This document shows, in pieces, positions 18,935 to 27,900 of a DNA stretch of 64,000 nucleotides. The notes under the pieces were generated by a model that worked only from the letters and a program-made list of their open reading frames with translations, was not told the DNA's origin and did no database searches. Origin of the DNA: Nannocystis pusilla (GTDB lineage Bacteria; Myxococcota_A; Polyangia; Nannocystales; Nannocystaceae). The first letter of the stretch is position 1; each line of letters begins with the position of its first letter. The DNA lies in NCBI RefSeq assembly GCF_026626665.1, contig NZ_JAPNKE010000002.1:7293168-7357167 (forward strand), written 5' to 3'. The position numbers and the translations under genes were made by a program.

Positions 18935-20221
18935 TCAGCCGCGCGCCTCGAGCACGCGTCCCATGCCCGACGTCCCGGCCCAGCGCGCCCGCTCGCCTGC
19001 CGGCAACAGCGGCCCCTGGTTGCCGTCGCGCAGCAGGAACCGCATCCCGTCCTCGAGGTACACCGGCTGCATCAGCTCGACCGCCACGGTCGCGCCCTCG
19101 CCCGGCGCGATCGTCTCCTGCCCGAGCACGTCGAAGCGCCCGGCCACCACCGCCGTCCCGAACAGCAGCAGGCCGATGTGACCGCTGCGCACCGGCGTGC
19201 GGCGGCCGTTCTCGCGGGTCGCCAGCAGGTCGAGGTGCGCCGTCACGCGGCGCACGGCGGTCTTCCCCTGCTTCACCAGCGCCTGGCCGACGCGCAGCTC
19301 TTCGGGCTGCAGCGCCAGCCGCGGCCGCACCAGCCGCAGCCCGACGAACTCGCCGGCCTGGGCCCGCTCGACCTTGCGGCGGTTCATCTCGAGCTTCGAA
19401 ACCTGCACCTCGATCGGCTCGCCGAAGCCCGCGATCGTCAGCGTGTCGCCGGGGCGCACCTGCCCGCGACGCACCCGTCCGTCGACCACCAGGCCCTCTT
19501 GCCCCGGCCGGCGCGAGTACACGTGGTCGAGGTACAAAAGCGGCGAGCCCTGCACCGGGTGCTCGGGGATCTGCAGCTCCAGCTCGAGCACCTCGAGCAG
19601 GTCGGAGATGCACGCCTCCCACCGCTTGCGATCGCCCTCGCGCGGCGCCGCGGCCCCGCGGATGATGCGGGTCCCGTCGCCGTCGAAGCCGCAGCGGATC
19701 AGCAGCTCGCGCACGTCCTGCTCGACCATGTCGAGCCACTCGAGGTCGACCACGCGGTCGCACTTGTTCAAAAAGACCACGACCTGCGACAGCCCCAGCG
19801 CGCGGGCCAGCAGCAGGTGCTCGTGCGTCTGCGGCTCCACCCCCTTGGGCGCCGACACCACCAGGATCAGCGCGTCGACGACCGCCTGGGCCCGGGCCGC
19901 GTTCTTCAGCCACGGCCGCCAGCCGGGGCTGTCGACCTGGATGAAGTTGCGGTGCTCGGTCGCGTAGCGGACCTCGCTCGCGGCGATCGTGCGCGTCTCG
20001 ATGTGTCCCTCGCTCGGGTTGTGGACATCGCCATGAAACCGCGACCACAACCCGCCGCGCCGCTCGAGCTCGAGCACCGTCACCGGCCGGACCGCCCCGT
20101 TCGAGCGCTGCGACAGCAGCTCGGTGATGGCGACCGTCAGCGACGTCTTGCCGCTGTGATGATGGCCGATGGTCGCGACCGCCAGCGTCGGTCGATTCGA
20201 GATAGCGTCGGCGTCGGACAT
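18935..20221 (-). CDS. Divergent EF-Tu paralogue (translational GTPase)
   Basis: A 428-aa GTPase colinear with elongation factor Tu over its whole length (usual length ~395 aa). G1 is GHHHSGKTS instead of GHVDHGKTT; the switch-I threonine appears kept (ETRTI); G3 is D-S-P-G-W instead of D-C-P-G-H, so the catalytic switch-II His is Trp; G4 is NKCD; G5 is the RGAAA segment. Domains 2 and 3 are recognisable (PLLYLDHVYSRRPGQEGLVVDGRVRRG; the RSGHIGLLLFG region replaces the usual tRNA-contact sequence). Loss of the His predicts slow or absent GTP hydrolysis, so it is unlikely to be the housekeeping EF-Tu. It could be a stress or regulatory GTPase. The gene stands alone. Confidence 0.8.
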   Translation of the reverse strand: MSDADAISNRPTLAVATIGHHHSGKTSLTVAITELLSQRSNGAVRPVTVLELERRGGLWSRFHGDVHNPSEGHIETRTIAASEVRYATEHRNFIQVDSPGWRPWLKNAARAQAVVDALILVVSAPKGVEPQTHEHLLLARALGLSQVVVFLNKCDRVVDLEWLDMVEQDVRELLIRCGFDGDGTRIIRGAAAPREGDRKRWEACISDLLEVLELELQIPEHPVQGSPLLYLDHVYSRRPGQEGLVVDGRVRRGQVRPGDTLTIAGFGEPIEVQVSKLEMNRRKVERAQAGEFVGLRLVRPRLALQPEELRVGQALVKQGKTAVRRVTAHLDLLATRENGRRTPVRSGHIGLLLFGTAVVAGRFDVLGQETIAPGEGATVAVELMQPVYLEDGMRFLLRDGNQGPLLPAGERARWAGTSGMGRVLEARG

Positions 20222-20274
20222 GCGAGCCCGCGATCATAGCGTGGAAGCGAGGCGTCGGCGCGGGCGTTTTCGCC

Positions 20275-20340
20275 CGCATGACATGTCCTTAAAAACATGT
20301 TCATAGGGACACACGACGCTATCACCTGTCCCGGGGGACA
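20275..20340. repeat. Cluster of TGTCC/GGACA palindromes
   Basis: In the gap upstream of the EF-Tu-like gene, ACATGT is repeated twice around CCTTAAAA, followed by a GGGACA half-site and then TGTCCCGGGGGACA (20327-20340) with perfect six-base arms. It could be the 3' end structure of the plus-strand side or an operator for the minus-strand gene that starts at 20221. Confidence 0.75.
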
Positions 20341-20342
20341 CC

Positions 20343-22071
20343 TCACTCCTCGCCGAGCACTCGCCTCGCCGCCTGTGCCAGCGGCTCGTACGCCTCGCGG
20401 GGGCCGTCATAAAACACGTAGAACGGCTCCACCAGCGCGAACACCTCGCGCCACGTCGCCGCGTCGTCGAGGCTCGCCAGGTGCTGCTCCGCCAGCGAGT
20501 CGACGAAGCGCTCGTAGAACGCGCGGGCCCGGGCGATCTCCGCCGGCCCCAGCCGTCCGCGGTGCGTCTTCACGAACTCCGTCAGGCGCGAGCGCGTCAG
20601 CGCCGACCCCTGCGCCGCGGGGAACCGCGCGAACACCCCGAACTGGCCGACCAGCCAGCGGAGGAACGCCCGCTCGCGCCGCTCCTCCGCCGACGCCGGC
20701 GCCACCTGCCCGCGCAGCGCCGGCTCGATGCGCGTCGCCATCACCCGCGCGAACACCCGATCGATCAGCGACCCGGGCCCCGTCGCCACCTGCTCGGCGA
20801 ACGCCTCGACCGTCTCGAGCCCCAGATCCGCCAGCGCGCGCAGCGGCCCCGTGTCGGCCCACCAGCGCGCGAACTCGTCGGCGCGGCCCGTCATCGTCTC
20901 CCAGTTGCGCACCGTCCACCGCAGGTCCTCGACGAAGTACGGCTCGTACTTCTGGCGATAATCGCAGAGCGCCGCGTCGGACGCCCCCGCTTCGGCAAGC
21001 AGCGCCCGCCACCGCGAATCGTCGCCCCCCACGCAATAGCCGACGTTGGCCGCCAGCAGCGCCCGCAAGCCCTCGGGCTGCGACGGATCGATCTGCGTCG
21101 CGGCGAACAGCGGATGCGCGTGCCGCCGCGTCCAGTCGTACTCGACCCCTGAACGGCGCAGCGCCTCGACGAACACCATGTCGGCGAGCACCAGCGTCAC
21201 CGCCTCGGAGATCATGCGATACGCCACGTACACGCGCCGGTGCAGCTCGCTCGCCGTCCCCGTGAACACCAGGTCGGGCAGCAGGAAGTGCCCGAAGTCG
21301 TGCATCATGAAGGTCGCCTCGTGCAGCCCGTCGCGCTTCGGGGTGTACGGGATCCCCGCGTTCAGCCCGGGCCACCAGTAGACCCGCTCGCGCCGGTTCT
21401 GCGCCGCGCGGAAGAACACCCCCTGATCGATCACCGCCGCCAGCACCCGATCGATCCCGAACTGCGCCAGCGCCGGGCTGCCCAGCCACGGGCTCTCGCG
21501 CACGAACGCCGCCACGTCGTCGTCGAACTCGATCGTCCGTCGCGGCGCGCGGCGTCGCCGACAGATCGACGCGCTTTTTATAATAGACGCGGTCGAGCAA
21601 AAACCGCGAGATCGCCATGTCGCGCGACGACTGCTTGCCCGCCCCCGCGCGCATCTCCGCATACGTCATGCTGGTCGCGCGCAGGCGGAAGATCGCGTCC
21701 CACCACCCGCCCGGCTCCTCGCACGCCCCGCGCGAGCGGTCGACGAAGCCCTCCGCCCGGTGTCGATAATGCGCCGCGCGCAGCTCCCCGTCCTCCATGA
21801 ACCACGCCTCGATCGTCGTCACGTGGTCGACCAGCTCGAGGTCGTGGCGCTCGCTGCGAACGTCGGTACCGTGGACGAACAGGTCGCTGTCCTCGCGGCA
21901 CACTGCGATCACGCGGACGCCCGCGGGCGCCGCCTCGATCAACGAACGCGCCGTCTCGGCGGTCGCCGCCGCCGCGACCGCCCGCACCGCGATCCCGTAG
22001 CGATCGAAGTTGCGCCGCCACTCGTCGGCCTTGCGCGCATTGGTCGTCAGCAGCACGAGCTCGAGCGGCAT
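20343..22071 (-). CDS. HAM1-like NTP-pyrophosphatase domain fused to unknown HDxGH domain (frame break)
   Basis: About 575 aa, with a frame change near 21545 (one extra or two missing bases). Residues ~1-175 resemble ITPase/RdgB house-cleaning pyrophosphatases: LLTTNARKADEWRRNF matches the N-terminal TGNxxK strand, EDSDLFV the DDSGL motif, and WWDAIF ... SSRDMA the C-terminal GYDPIF ... SHR-x2-A motifs, all altered. The C-terminal ~400 residues are unrecognised and carry MMHDFGHFLLPD and a conserved-looking E-A-V helix, suggestive of a metal site. A nucleotide-related role is inferred for the first half only. The altered signatures mean activity is uncertain. It is followed by a methyltransferase gene upstream on the same strand, 140 bases away. 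Confidence 0.55.
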
Positions 22072-22160
22072 CGCCGGCGAGCATACCGCGAGCTCGCACG
22101 GGCCGCGTCGGCGCGCCATCGCGCCGACGGCTCGCGCTCGGCTCCGTCCGTTGCGACGCA

Positions 22161-22178
22161 CATGTCTAGAAGGACATG
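22161..22178. repeat. Short palindrome CATGTC-N6-GACATG
   Basis: Perfect arms around TAGAAG between the methyltransferase stop (22212) and the HAM1-like gene start (22071). It is followed by CCCTTCAAGACAT, a further half-site at 14-base spacing. Confidence 0.85.
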
Positions 22179-22211
22179 CCCTTCAAGACATCTCTCGTGG
22201 GGCTTCCGCCT

Positions 22212-23021
22212 TCACGCCGCGCGCGGCGCCCCGACCAGCCAGGTCACGCGCATCGGGCTGCGGCCGAGCGGCTCCGCCTCGATCTGCCACGTGTAGTCCT
22301 CGGCCCCGGGCACCGTCGCCAGCAGCTCGCGCAGCTCCTCGGGCGAGTAGACGCGCAGGCACGACACCACCCCGTCCCACGTCGCGACCAGCGGGATCGC
22401 CGGCACCACCCACGTCAACGCCAGCCGCGACAAGCGGACCGGTCGCATCAGCAGCGACGTCGCCAGCACGCCGAGGCCCGTCACCATGCACGTGGCGATC
22501 GACGCCGGGTAGCGGCCGACGCCCTCGAACAACGCGATCCCGCGCCGCTGCGCCACCGCGTCGGCGAGGATCGCCCGCGCCTTTTCGGGTCGGAAGTGGT
22601 GGAAGGCGTTGCACAGCAGGCGGAAGCCGGCGAGCTCGGCCGGCACCGCGGTCGCGTCGACCGGCCGCGTCTCGTGGACGATCCGCCCGGGCACGGTCGA
22701 GGCCGCTGCGGCCATCGCGTCGGCGTTGGGGAACAGGTCGCTGAGGCGCACGCGCACCGGCAGCTCGCGCCGGTCGAGCTCGGCGATCAGCGTCGGCAGC
22801 GGACCGGCCGAGCCCGAACAGAGATCGAGGATCTCGCGCTCGCCGGTGGTCCGCAGCGCGGCCGCGAGGGCGTCGCAGAAGCCCTGATACGGCCGCGCGT
22901 CGAGGTTGCCGAGGTAATTGAGGTAGCCCGTCACGCCGTCGCGGATCGCCTGCGGCAACCACGGCTGGTCCTCGATCTCGAACACGTGCCGCCTTCGCCC
23001 CAGCAAGCTCTGCCCTGTCAT
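22212..23021 (-). CDS. Class I SAM-dependent methyltransferase
   Basis: A 269-aa protein with the SAM-binding motif I as LDLCSGSAGPLP near residue 66 and acidic motif II as RLSDLFPNAD. A hydrophobic segment near residue 195 (TWVVPAIPLVATWDGVVS) could associate with the membrane, as in lipid or quinone methyltransferases. The C-terminal RVYSPEELRELLA and YTWQIE segments are common in this superfamily. ATG 23021 was chosen because MTGQSLLGRRRHVFEIEDQPWLP gives a compact N-terminus. It lies upstream of the HAM1-like fusion on the same strand, separated by a palindrome. The substrate is unknown. Confidence 0.75.
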   Translation of the reverse strand: MTGQSLLGRRRHVFEIEDQPWLPQAIRDGVTGYLNYLGNLDARPYQGFCDALAAALRTTGEREILDLCSGSAGPLPTLIAELDRRELPVRVRLSDLFPNADAMAAAASTVPGRIVHETRPVDATAVPAELAGFRLLCNAFHHFRPEKARAILADAVAQRRGIALFEGVGRYPASIATCMVTGLGVLATSLLMRPVRLSRLALTWVVPAIPLVATWDGVVSCLRVYSPEELRELLATVPGAEDYTWQIEAEPLGRSPMRVTWLVGAPRAA

Positions 23022-23069
23022 CACCCTCTGCTTACCGCATTCGCGGGCCCGCGGCCGCCCGGCGTGATA

Positions 23070-23083
23070 TGTCTCTGGGGACA
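23070..23083. repeat. Short palindrome TGTC-N6-GACA
   Basis: TGTCTCTGGGGACA lies in the 298-base gap between the divergent methyltransferase and lipoprotein genes. The gap otherwise shows only a short A/T-poor stretch and no clear promoter. Confidence 0.7.
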
Positions 23084-23319
23084 GCTCGTCACGCCCGCCT
23101 CTGGAGAGCCCGCCGGGCCCGCTCGCTGCAGATTTCGGTCGTTTTCGCGCCGGTTTCGCGACCATGACGATAGCGACCTCACCGGCCGGGGGCCTGCAGC
23201 CCCGACGCTCGAGTCCGCCCGTCCGCCAACGCACGACAAGTCGGCTTCCGTGACGAGGCGCGGTTGTGTAGCGTGGGCGCAGGGTCGCACGCTGCGCCCA
23301 AAACTCCCGCGGAGACAAC

Positions 23320-23997
23320 ATGTCCATTCGTTCTCTTACTTCCTTTTCCCTGGTGACCGTCCTCGCGCTCGGCCTCGCGGCCTGCGGTGACGATGGCAAG
23401 CCGATGCTGACGACCGCGACCACCGCGACGACGCCCGGCACCACCAACACCACCAACACCACCAACAACAACACGACCGACGGTACGGCGACCGACACCG
23501 ACACCGACACCGACGGCACCGACGCGGGCACCGCGACCGAGAGCACCGCCACGGAGCCGGGCACGACGACGGTCTCGCCGCCGACGACCACCGAGGAGCC
23601 GAGCACGACGACCTCGACCTCGACGACCGAACCCGCCACGACGACCACCACCACGGTGTCGACGACCCAGGACGAGACGACCGACACCACCACCGGCGGC
23701 GGCGGCGGCGAGTACCTCGGCTGCGGGGCGATGGGCGAGTGCCCGGCGGGTTCGGACTGCCTGCAGGTCACCGGCATCGAGGGCAACTTCTGCGCGCCGC
23801 AGTGCGACGCCATGACCATGTGCCCGCCGACCGGCGCGGCTGCCCAGGGGCAGTGCGTGCTCGGCATGGGCATGGGCGACCCGACCAATTGCGCGGCCCT
23901 GTGCCCGCCCGGCGACGATTCGGCCTGCCCGGCCGGCACGACCTGCAAAGAGGTCCCCGACCAGCCGCAGCCGGTCGGCGTCTGCACCGCGCCCTGA
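23320..23997 (+). CDS. Secreted lipoprotein with Thr-rich linker and Cys-rich domain
   Basis: A 225-aa lipoprotein. The signal peptide ends in the lipobox L-A-A-C near residue 23, so it should be lipid-anchored, probably to the outer membrane or cell surface. Residues ~30-125 are an unstructured Thr/Asp/Gly linker. The C-terminal ~100 residues hold about twelve cysteines (CGAMGECPAGSDC, CAPQCDAMTMC, CAALCPPGDDSACPAGTTC), expected to form disulfides. This architecture is common in Nannocystaceae surface proteins, whose function is unknown. GGAGA lies seven bases before the ATG. It stands alone between divergent neighbours. Confidence 0.85.
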   Translation: MSIRSLTSFSLVTVLALGLAACGDDGKPMLTTATTATTPGTTNTTNTTNNNTTDGTATDTDTDTDGTDAGTATESTATEPGTTTVSPPTTTEEPSTTTSTSTTEPATTTTTTVSTTQDETTDTTTGGGGGEYLGCGAMGECPAGSDCLQVTGIEGNFCAPQCDAMTMCPPTGAAAQGQCVLGMGMGDPTNCAALCPPGDDSACPAGTTCKEVPDQPQPVGVCTAP

Positions 23998-24171
23998 GGC
24001 GCGCGTGCTCGCCCCGCGCGGCCCCGGCCGCTTGCGCGGGGCCACGAGTTCGCATAGCTTCGTGGCCTCGGAGTCGGCCATGCGTGTCTCTCCACATACA
24101 CGTGCCTGAGTTCCGGATCGCCCCGGCGATCCGGCCCCGTGTGTGTGCATTGAGTCCGCAAAGAGCCTCTC

Positions 24172-24630
24172 ATGAATCGACATCGAGACCGCCGGCGCCG
24201 CCATGCGTCGGCCACAACTGAATATTCGCAGTCCCCACGATCGCTGCCGGACGACATCGACCCCGCAGCCCTGTTCGGCGCGGCCCTGCCGGCCCAGACG
24301 CGGCGCAAGCTCGACCAGCTGTCGCGCCAGGTCGAGGAGCGCCTCGCCCTGGTGCTGGCCGGCGAGATCGACGATCCGCACGTGTCGTCGCTGACGCTGG
24401 TCGGGGTCGAACCCGAGCCCGGGAGCGGCAACCTGGTCGTCGTGCTGGCGCTGCCCGTGGGCGCCGGCGGCGGCGAGGCGGAGCTGGTGATGCGCCGCCT
24501 CGACGCCCTGCGCTCCTACCTGCGCTCGGAGATCGCCGGCGCCATCCACCGCAAGCGCACGCCCAACCTGGTGTTCCGGCTGGTGCCCGCACCGACCCGC
24601 GGCACACCGGACGAGGAGGTGACGCCATGA
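24172..24630 (+). CDS. RbfA-like protein paired with RtcB
   Basis: A 152-aa protein resembling ribosome-binding factor A: a basic N-terminal tail, then helices with RRKLDQLSRQVEERLALVLAGEIDDPHVSSLTLVGVE matching the RbfA pattern of a short KH-like fold ending before DPR-V-x-T-x-V. The C-terminal LRSYLRSEIAGAIHRKRTPNLVFRLVP is also RbfA-like. The sequence is divergent, and a housekeeping RbfA would normally sit next to infB/truB, which are absent, so this is probably a paralogue working with the RNA ligase downstream. It ends in an ATGA overlap with a repetitive micro-ORF. A KH-like RNA-binding role in RNA repair is an inference from the pairing. Confidence 0.6.
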   Translation: MNRHRDRRRRHASATTEYSQSPRSLPDDIDPAALFGAALPAQTRRKLDQLSRQVEERLALVLAGEIDDPHVSSLTLVGVEPEPGSGNLVVVLALPVGAGGGEAELVMRRLDALRSYLRSEIAGAIHRKRTPNLVFRLVPAPTRGTPDEEVTP

Positions 24631-24760
24631 GCCCGCCTCGCCCCGCAACGACGCATCCGCGACAACGACGAGGAGGCCCTGCCATGAGCCCTCCTCGCCC
24701 CGCAGCGACGCATCCGCGACAACGACGAGGAGGCCCTGCCATGAGCCCGCCTCGCCCCGC
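24627..24760 (+). repeat. 57-base tandem repeat
   Basis: Units start at 24627, 24684 and 24741 (the last partial). The unit length is a multiple of three and nearly identical between copies (AACGACG versus AGCGACG is one of few differences), indicating recent expansion. Confidence 0.9.
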
Positions 24761-24779
24761 AGCGGAGGTGACGCCATGA
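24627..24779 (+). CDS. Repetitive micro-ORF bridging RbfA-like and RtcB genes
   Basis: A 50-aa reading frame made of two copies of a 19-residue unit (MSPPRPATTHPRQRRGGPA) plus a partial third that ends EVTP. It overlaps both neighbours by ATGA: its ATG sits on the stop of the RbfA-like gene, and its stop sits on the rtcB ATG. Each unit contains GAGGAGG a few bases before ATGAGC, so every copy carries its own ribosome-binding site and start. The flanking sequence GAGGTGACGCCATGA occurs at both ends, suggesting the array arose by duplication of the gene junction. Whether the peptide has a function or only couples translation is unknown. Confidence 0.5.
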   Translation: MSPPRPATTHPRQRRGGPAMSPPRPAATHPRQRRGGPAMSPPRPAAEVTP

Positions 24780-25898
24780 CGGCCACCCTCACGCGCTTCG
24801 TCGCCGAGCCGCCGCCGCGCGACGTCGCCGACGCGCTCGAGCGCCTGCGCCACGTCCGTGATGTCGCCCGGATCGCCGTCATGCCCGACGTCCACCTCGC
24901 CGCGGGCGTGTGCGTCGGCACCGTCGTCGCCACCCGCACGATGCTGCTGCCGGCCGCGGTCGGCGGCGACATCGGCTGCGGCATGGCGGCGGTCGCCTGC
25001 GACGTCGAGGCCGGCGTCCTCGCCGACGCGCGCACCGCCGCGGCGGTCCTGGTCGGCCTGCAGCGCGCCATCCCGGCGCTGCGCCACCCGGGCGCGGGCC
25101 CCCGCTGCCGCCCGCGCTGGCCGAACGCCCGCTGTCCTCCCCCTCGCTGCAATCGGAGCAGCGCCGCACCGCCGGCCTGCAGCTCGGCACGCTCGGCCGC
25201 GGCAACCATTTTTTGGAGCTGCAGGCCGACGACGAGGACCGCCTGTGGCTGATGGTGCACAGCGGCTCGCGGGGGATCGGCACGGCCATCCGCGACCACC
25301 ACGACGCGCTCGCCGAGCCGATCGGCGCCGGCCTGCGCGGCCTCGTCGCCGACAGCCCGGGCGGCGAAGCGTACCTCCACGACATGCAGTGGGCCCTCGA
25401 CTACGCCGAGGCCAGCCGGGCGCACATGGTCGCCCGCGCCGCCGAGGTTTTTGACCATTGTTTCGAGGGCCATGTCCTTTGGACACGTGGATATCGTGCC
25501 ACCACAACTTCGTCCGCCGGGAGCAGCCGGGCGACGAATGGCTGTATGTCCACCGCAAGGGCGCCGTGTCGGCGCGGGCAGACGAGCCGGGGATCGTGCC
25601 GGGCTCGATGGGCGCGCCGAGCTATCACACCTGCGGCCGCGGCGAGGCCCGAGGCCTGTGCTCGAGCGCGCACGGGGCCGGCCGACAGTTGAGCCGCGGC
25701 GAGGCGCGCCGGCAGATTCGCGCCGGCGACGTCGTCGCCCAGATGGACGGCGTGTGGTTCGACCACCGGGCCGCCGACGCCCTCCGCGACGAGGCGCCGG
25801 CCGCCTACAAGGACATCGGCGCGGTCATGCGAGCGCAGCGCGAGCTGACCCGCGTGGTCCGACGATTGCGCCCGCTGCTCAATTTCAAAGGAGCATGA
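24776..25898 (+). CDS. rtcB: RtcB-family RNA ligase (two frame breaks)
   Basis: A 374-aa RtcB-like 3'-phosphate RNA ligase when two one-base gaps are repaired, at the C run 25099-25103 and near 25476. RtcB joins 2',3'-cyclic-phosphate or 3'-phosphate RNA to 5'-OH using GTP and Mn2+. The metal-binding and guanylylation motifs are visible: GGDIGCGMAAV, RGNHFLEL, MVHSGSRGIG, ISCHHNFV, and the C-terminal GSMGAPSYH. The length matches the shorter bacterial RtcB class. The second break falls exactly inside a window-wide palindrome (CATGTCCTTTGGACACG), which is one base short of the usual 14-base spacing; restoring it would also restore the frame. It is translationally coupled to the preceding micro-ORF. 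Confidence 0.85.
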
Positions 25899-25910
25899 GC
25901 GCCGCGACTC

Positions 25911-25946
25911 CATGTCGCCGAGGACATGTTTTATAAAACATGTCCT
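25911..25946. terminator. Nested palindromes downstream of rtcB
   Basis: CATGTC and GACATG (25911-25928) form one hairpin, and AGGACATGTTTTA is followed directly by its exact reverse complement (25921-25946), a perfect 26-base palindrome. It starts 23 bases after the rtcB stop and has a T tract within it, so a bidirectional terminator is plausible. It also belongs to the TGTCC/GGACA family. Confidence 0.65.
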
Positions 25947-26107
25947 CACGAACAGCACGGCTCGCCCCGCGCCGCGGGGCCACGACCTCCGGGCGCTCGT
26001 CACGTAGCGCATTTGCGGTCGAGCCCGACGCCGAGGAGTGAACCGCGGCGCCGCCTCATTCGCCCGGTGCGGCTCGCCCCGTGCGCGGGGGCGAGCCGCT
26101 GCATGCA

Positions 26108-27730
26108 TCACTCGCCGCCGATCATCACATAGCGCACCAGCGGGTCGAGCCCGACGCCCGCGGGGTCGTCGTAAAACGCGAGGTGGATCTGCCCGGCGGT
26201 GTCGAGGCGGGCCGCGGCGCGGTCGGTGAACACGTCGACCGCCGCGACCTGGTGCTCGTCGGGCTGGCTCCCGGGCCAGGCCACCCGCAGCTCCGAGCTG
26301 CGCTCCTCGACCTGCGTGTTCCAGTAGCAGAACGGCAGCGGGTTCTGCTCGCACGCCGACACCAGCGTCCCCTGGCGGCGGATCGCCACGTACAGCGCCC
26401 GCACCTCGTCCTGCCCGGCCGCCAGCGCCAGCGGGTAGTAGGTCTGGTAGTCGAAGTCGCACGTGACGCCGGCCTGCGGCGGCGGGTCGTCGCAGGTCTT
26501 GTCCGCCGGCGCGTTCTCGGCCGCCAGCGTCTCGAGCGCCCACGTCGCCGGACCTGTCCGATGGGCCAGGATGATGTCATGGTGGATTTGGTCGGCCTGC
26601 TTGCGGGCCAGCAGCACCCACGGCGTCGCCTCGGCGCCGACCAGCGCCAGGTCGTGGTGTTGCCGCTCGATCACGTTCGAGCCGAGCGGCGCCACCACCT
26701 CGGTCACCCCGGGCGGGGCGAAGTAGTGCAGCTTCCAGGTCGCGTCGACCGTCGCCCACGACGTCAGGCGCGGCGCGTCGGCGGCGTCGAGCGCCAGGCG
26801 CACGTGGATCTCGGCGTCCGTGATCACCTGCTCCTTCGACCATGCCCCATCGAACACCTCGTGCTGGACCGCGAAGTCGCTGTTCACGTGGCCGACGTGC
26901 AGCGCGCCGACGCCGTCGCGGGCCAGCTGGTGCGCGCGCACGTGGTTCATCCCGACCAGCGCGCCCTCCTGCGCCCACTGGCCGTCGAAGCGGCGCCACA
27001 GCGAGGTGCCGAACGCCCCGTCGTCGACCATCGCGAACACCGCGTCGTTGTCGGGGTCGGACGCCAGCGAGCCGGTCGCCACCACCATCGGCGTCGGCGT
27101 CGCCACCCACATGCCCGGCCCGAGGCGCTCGCCGTAGAACCCGTGGTAGCCGTTCACCGCCTCGGAGTACAGCACCACCGGCTCGCAGTCGCCGTCGAGG
27201 GCGATCGCCGGCATGTCGTTGCGGAACATCATGTTCGCGCTCACCACCTCGTCGCGCAGCGTCGTGCAGGCCGGCCCGCCGTCGCCGCACAGCGGCACCT
27301 TGACCGGGAAGTCGGCCGACAGGCAGGTCTCCGGCACCTCGACGCCGCCGGTGGTCGTGCTCGTCGAATCCGTCGTGCTCGTGCTCGTGTCGGTCGTGCT
27401 CGTGCTCGTCGTGCTCGACGTGCTCGTGTCGGTCGTGCTCGTGCTCGTCGTCTCCGTCGCGCTGACCGCAGTGTCGGTGTCCGGCCCGGTCGTCGTGCTG
27501 GTGGTGGTCGTCGTCGACTCGCTCGCCGACATCCCGCCGGAGTCGGTCGTCTCCTCGCCGGTGGTGGTCGACGTCGTCGGCGTGACCGCGGTGGTCGGCT
27601 CGGCGGTGGTCGAGCTCGTGCTCGTGCCCGGGTCGAGCGTATCGGTGGTGGCGACCGCGTCGCCGCAGCCTGCGAGCGCGACGCACAGCAGCGGAACGGA
27701 GAGCGAAGGCGAAGTCGAGCGAACGATCAT
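26108..27730 (-). CDS. Secreted lipoprotein, beta-rich, Thr/Ser linker
   Basis: A 540-aa lipoprotein. The signal peptide ends in the lipobox L-A-G-C near residue 22. Residues ~25-130 are a Ser/Thr/Asp linker built of STTSTSTTDT-like repeats. The remainder is beta-strand-rich with repeated blocks of the form HLAFYDDPAG or PRLTSWATVDATWKLHYF, which suggests a beta-propeller of the kind found in secreted myxobacterial proteins. Three Cys pairs lie in the second half. No catalytic motif was found. It faces rtcB convergently across the nested palindromes. Surface attachment is well supported; function is not. Confidence 0.8.
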   Translation of the reverse strand: MIVRSTSPSLSVPLLCVALAGCGDAVATTDTLDPGTSTSSTTAEPTTAVTPTTSTTTGEETTDSGGMSASESTTTTTSTTTGPDTDTAVSATETTSTSTTDTSTSSTTSTSTTDTSTSTTDSTSTTTGGVEVPETCLSADFPVKVPLCGDGGPACTTLRDEVVSANMMFRNDMPAIALDGDCEPVVLYSEAVNGYHGFYGERLGPGMWVATPTPMVVATGSLASDPDNDAVFAMVDDGAFGTSLWRRFDGQWAQEGALVGMNHVRAHQLARDGVGALHVGHVNSDFAVQHEVFDGAWSKEQVITDAEIHVRLALDAADAPRLTSWATVDATWKLHYFAPPGVTEVVAPLGSNVIERQHHDLALVGAEATPWVLLARKQADQIHHDIILAHRTGPATWALETLAAENAPADKTCDDPPPQAGVTCDFDYQTYYPLALAAGQDEVRALYVAIRRQGTLVSACEQNPLPFCYWNTQVEERSSELRVAWPGSQPDEHQVAAVDVFTDRAAARLDTAGQIHLAFYDDPAGVGLDPLVRYVMIGGE

Positions 27731-27900
27731 GCGCCGATCATACCCCGCCCCTCGCGGCCCGCGCCCACGCGCGCGAGAGCAAACGCGAGCGTCACACCCG
27801 CGTGGCGTCCGCGTCGCCGCGGAAGGCGCGCGGCCGGTTCACCGGCGACGATCTCTCGCTGAAGGTCCTCGAGGTTCGATTCGACCAGGCCAACCATGTC

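Noticed and set aside
20343..22071. Two independent genes instead of one HAM1 fusion
   Set aside because: No ribosome-binding site or start was seen for the second part, and one base change joins the frames; not excluded, but the single gene is simpler.
23410..23700. Repeat region interpreted as a satellite
   Set aside because: It is the Thr/Asp linker of a lipoprotein; codon-level low complexity explains it.
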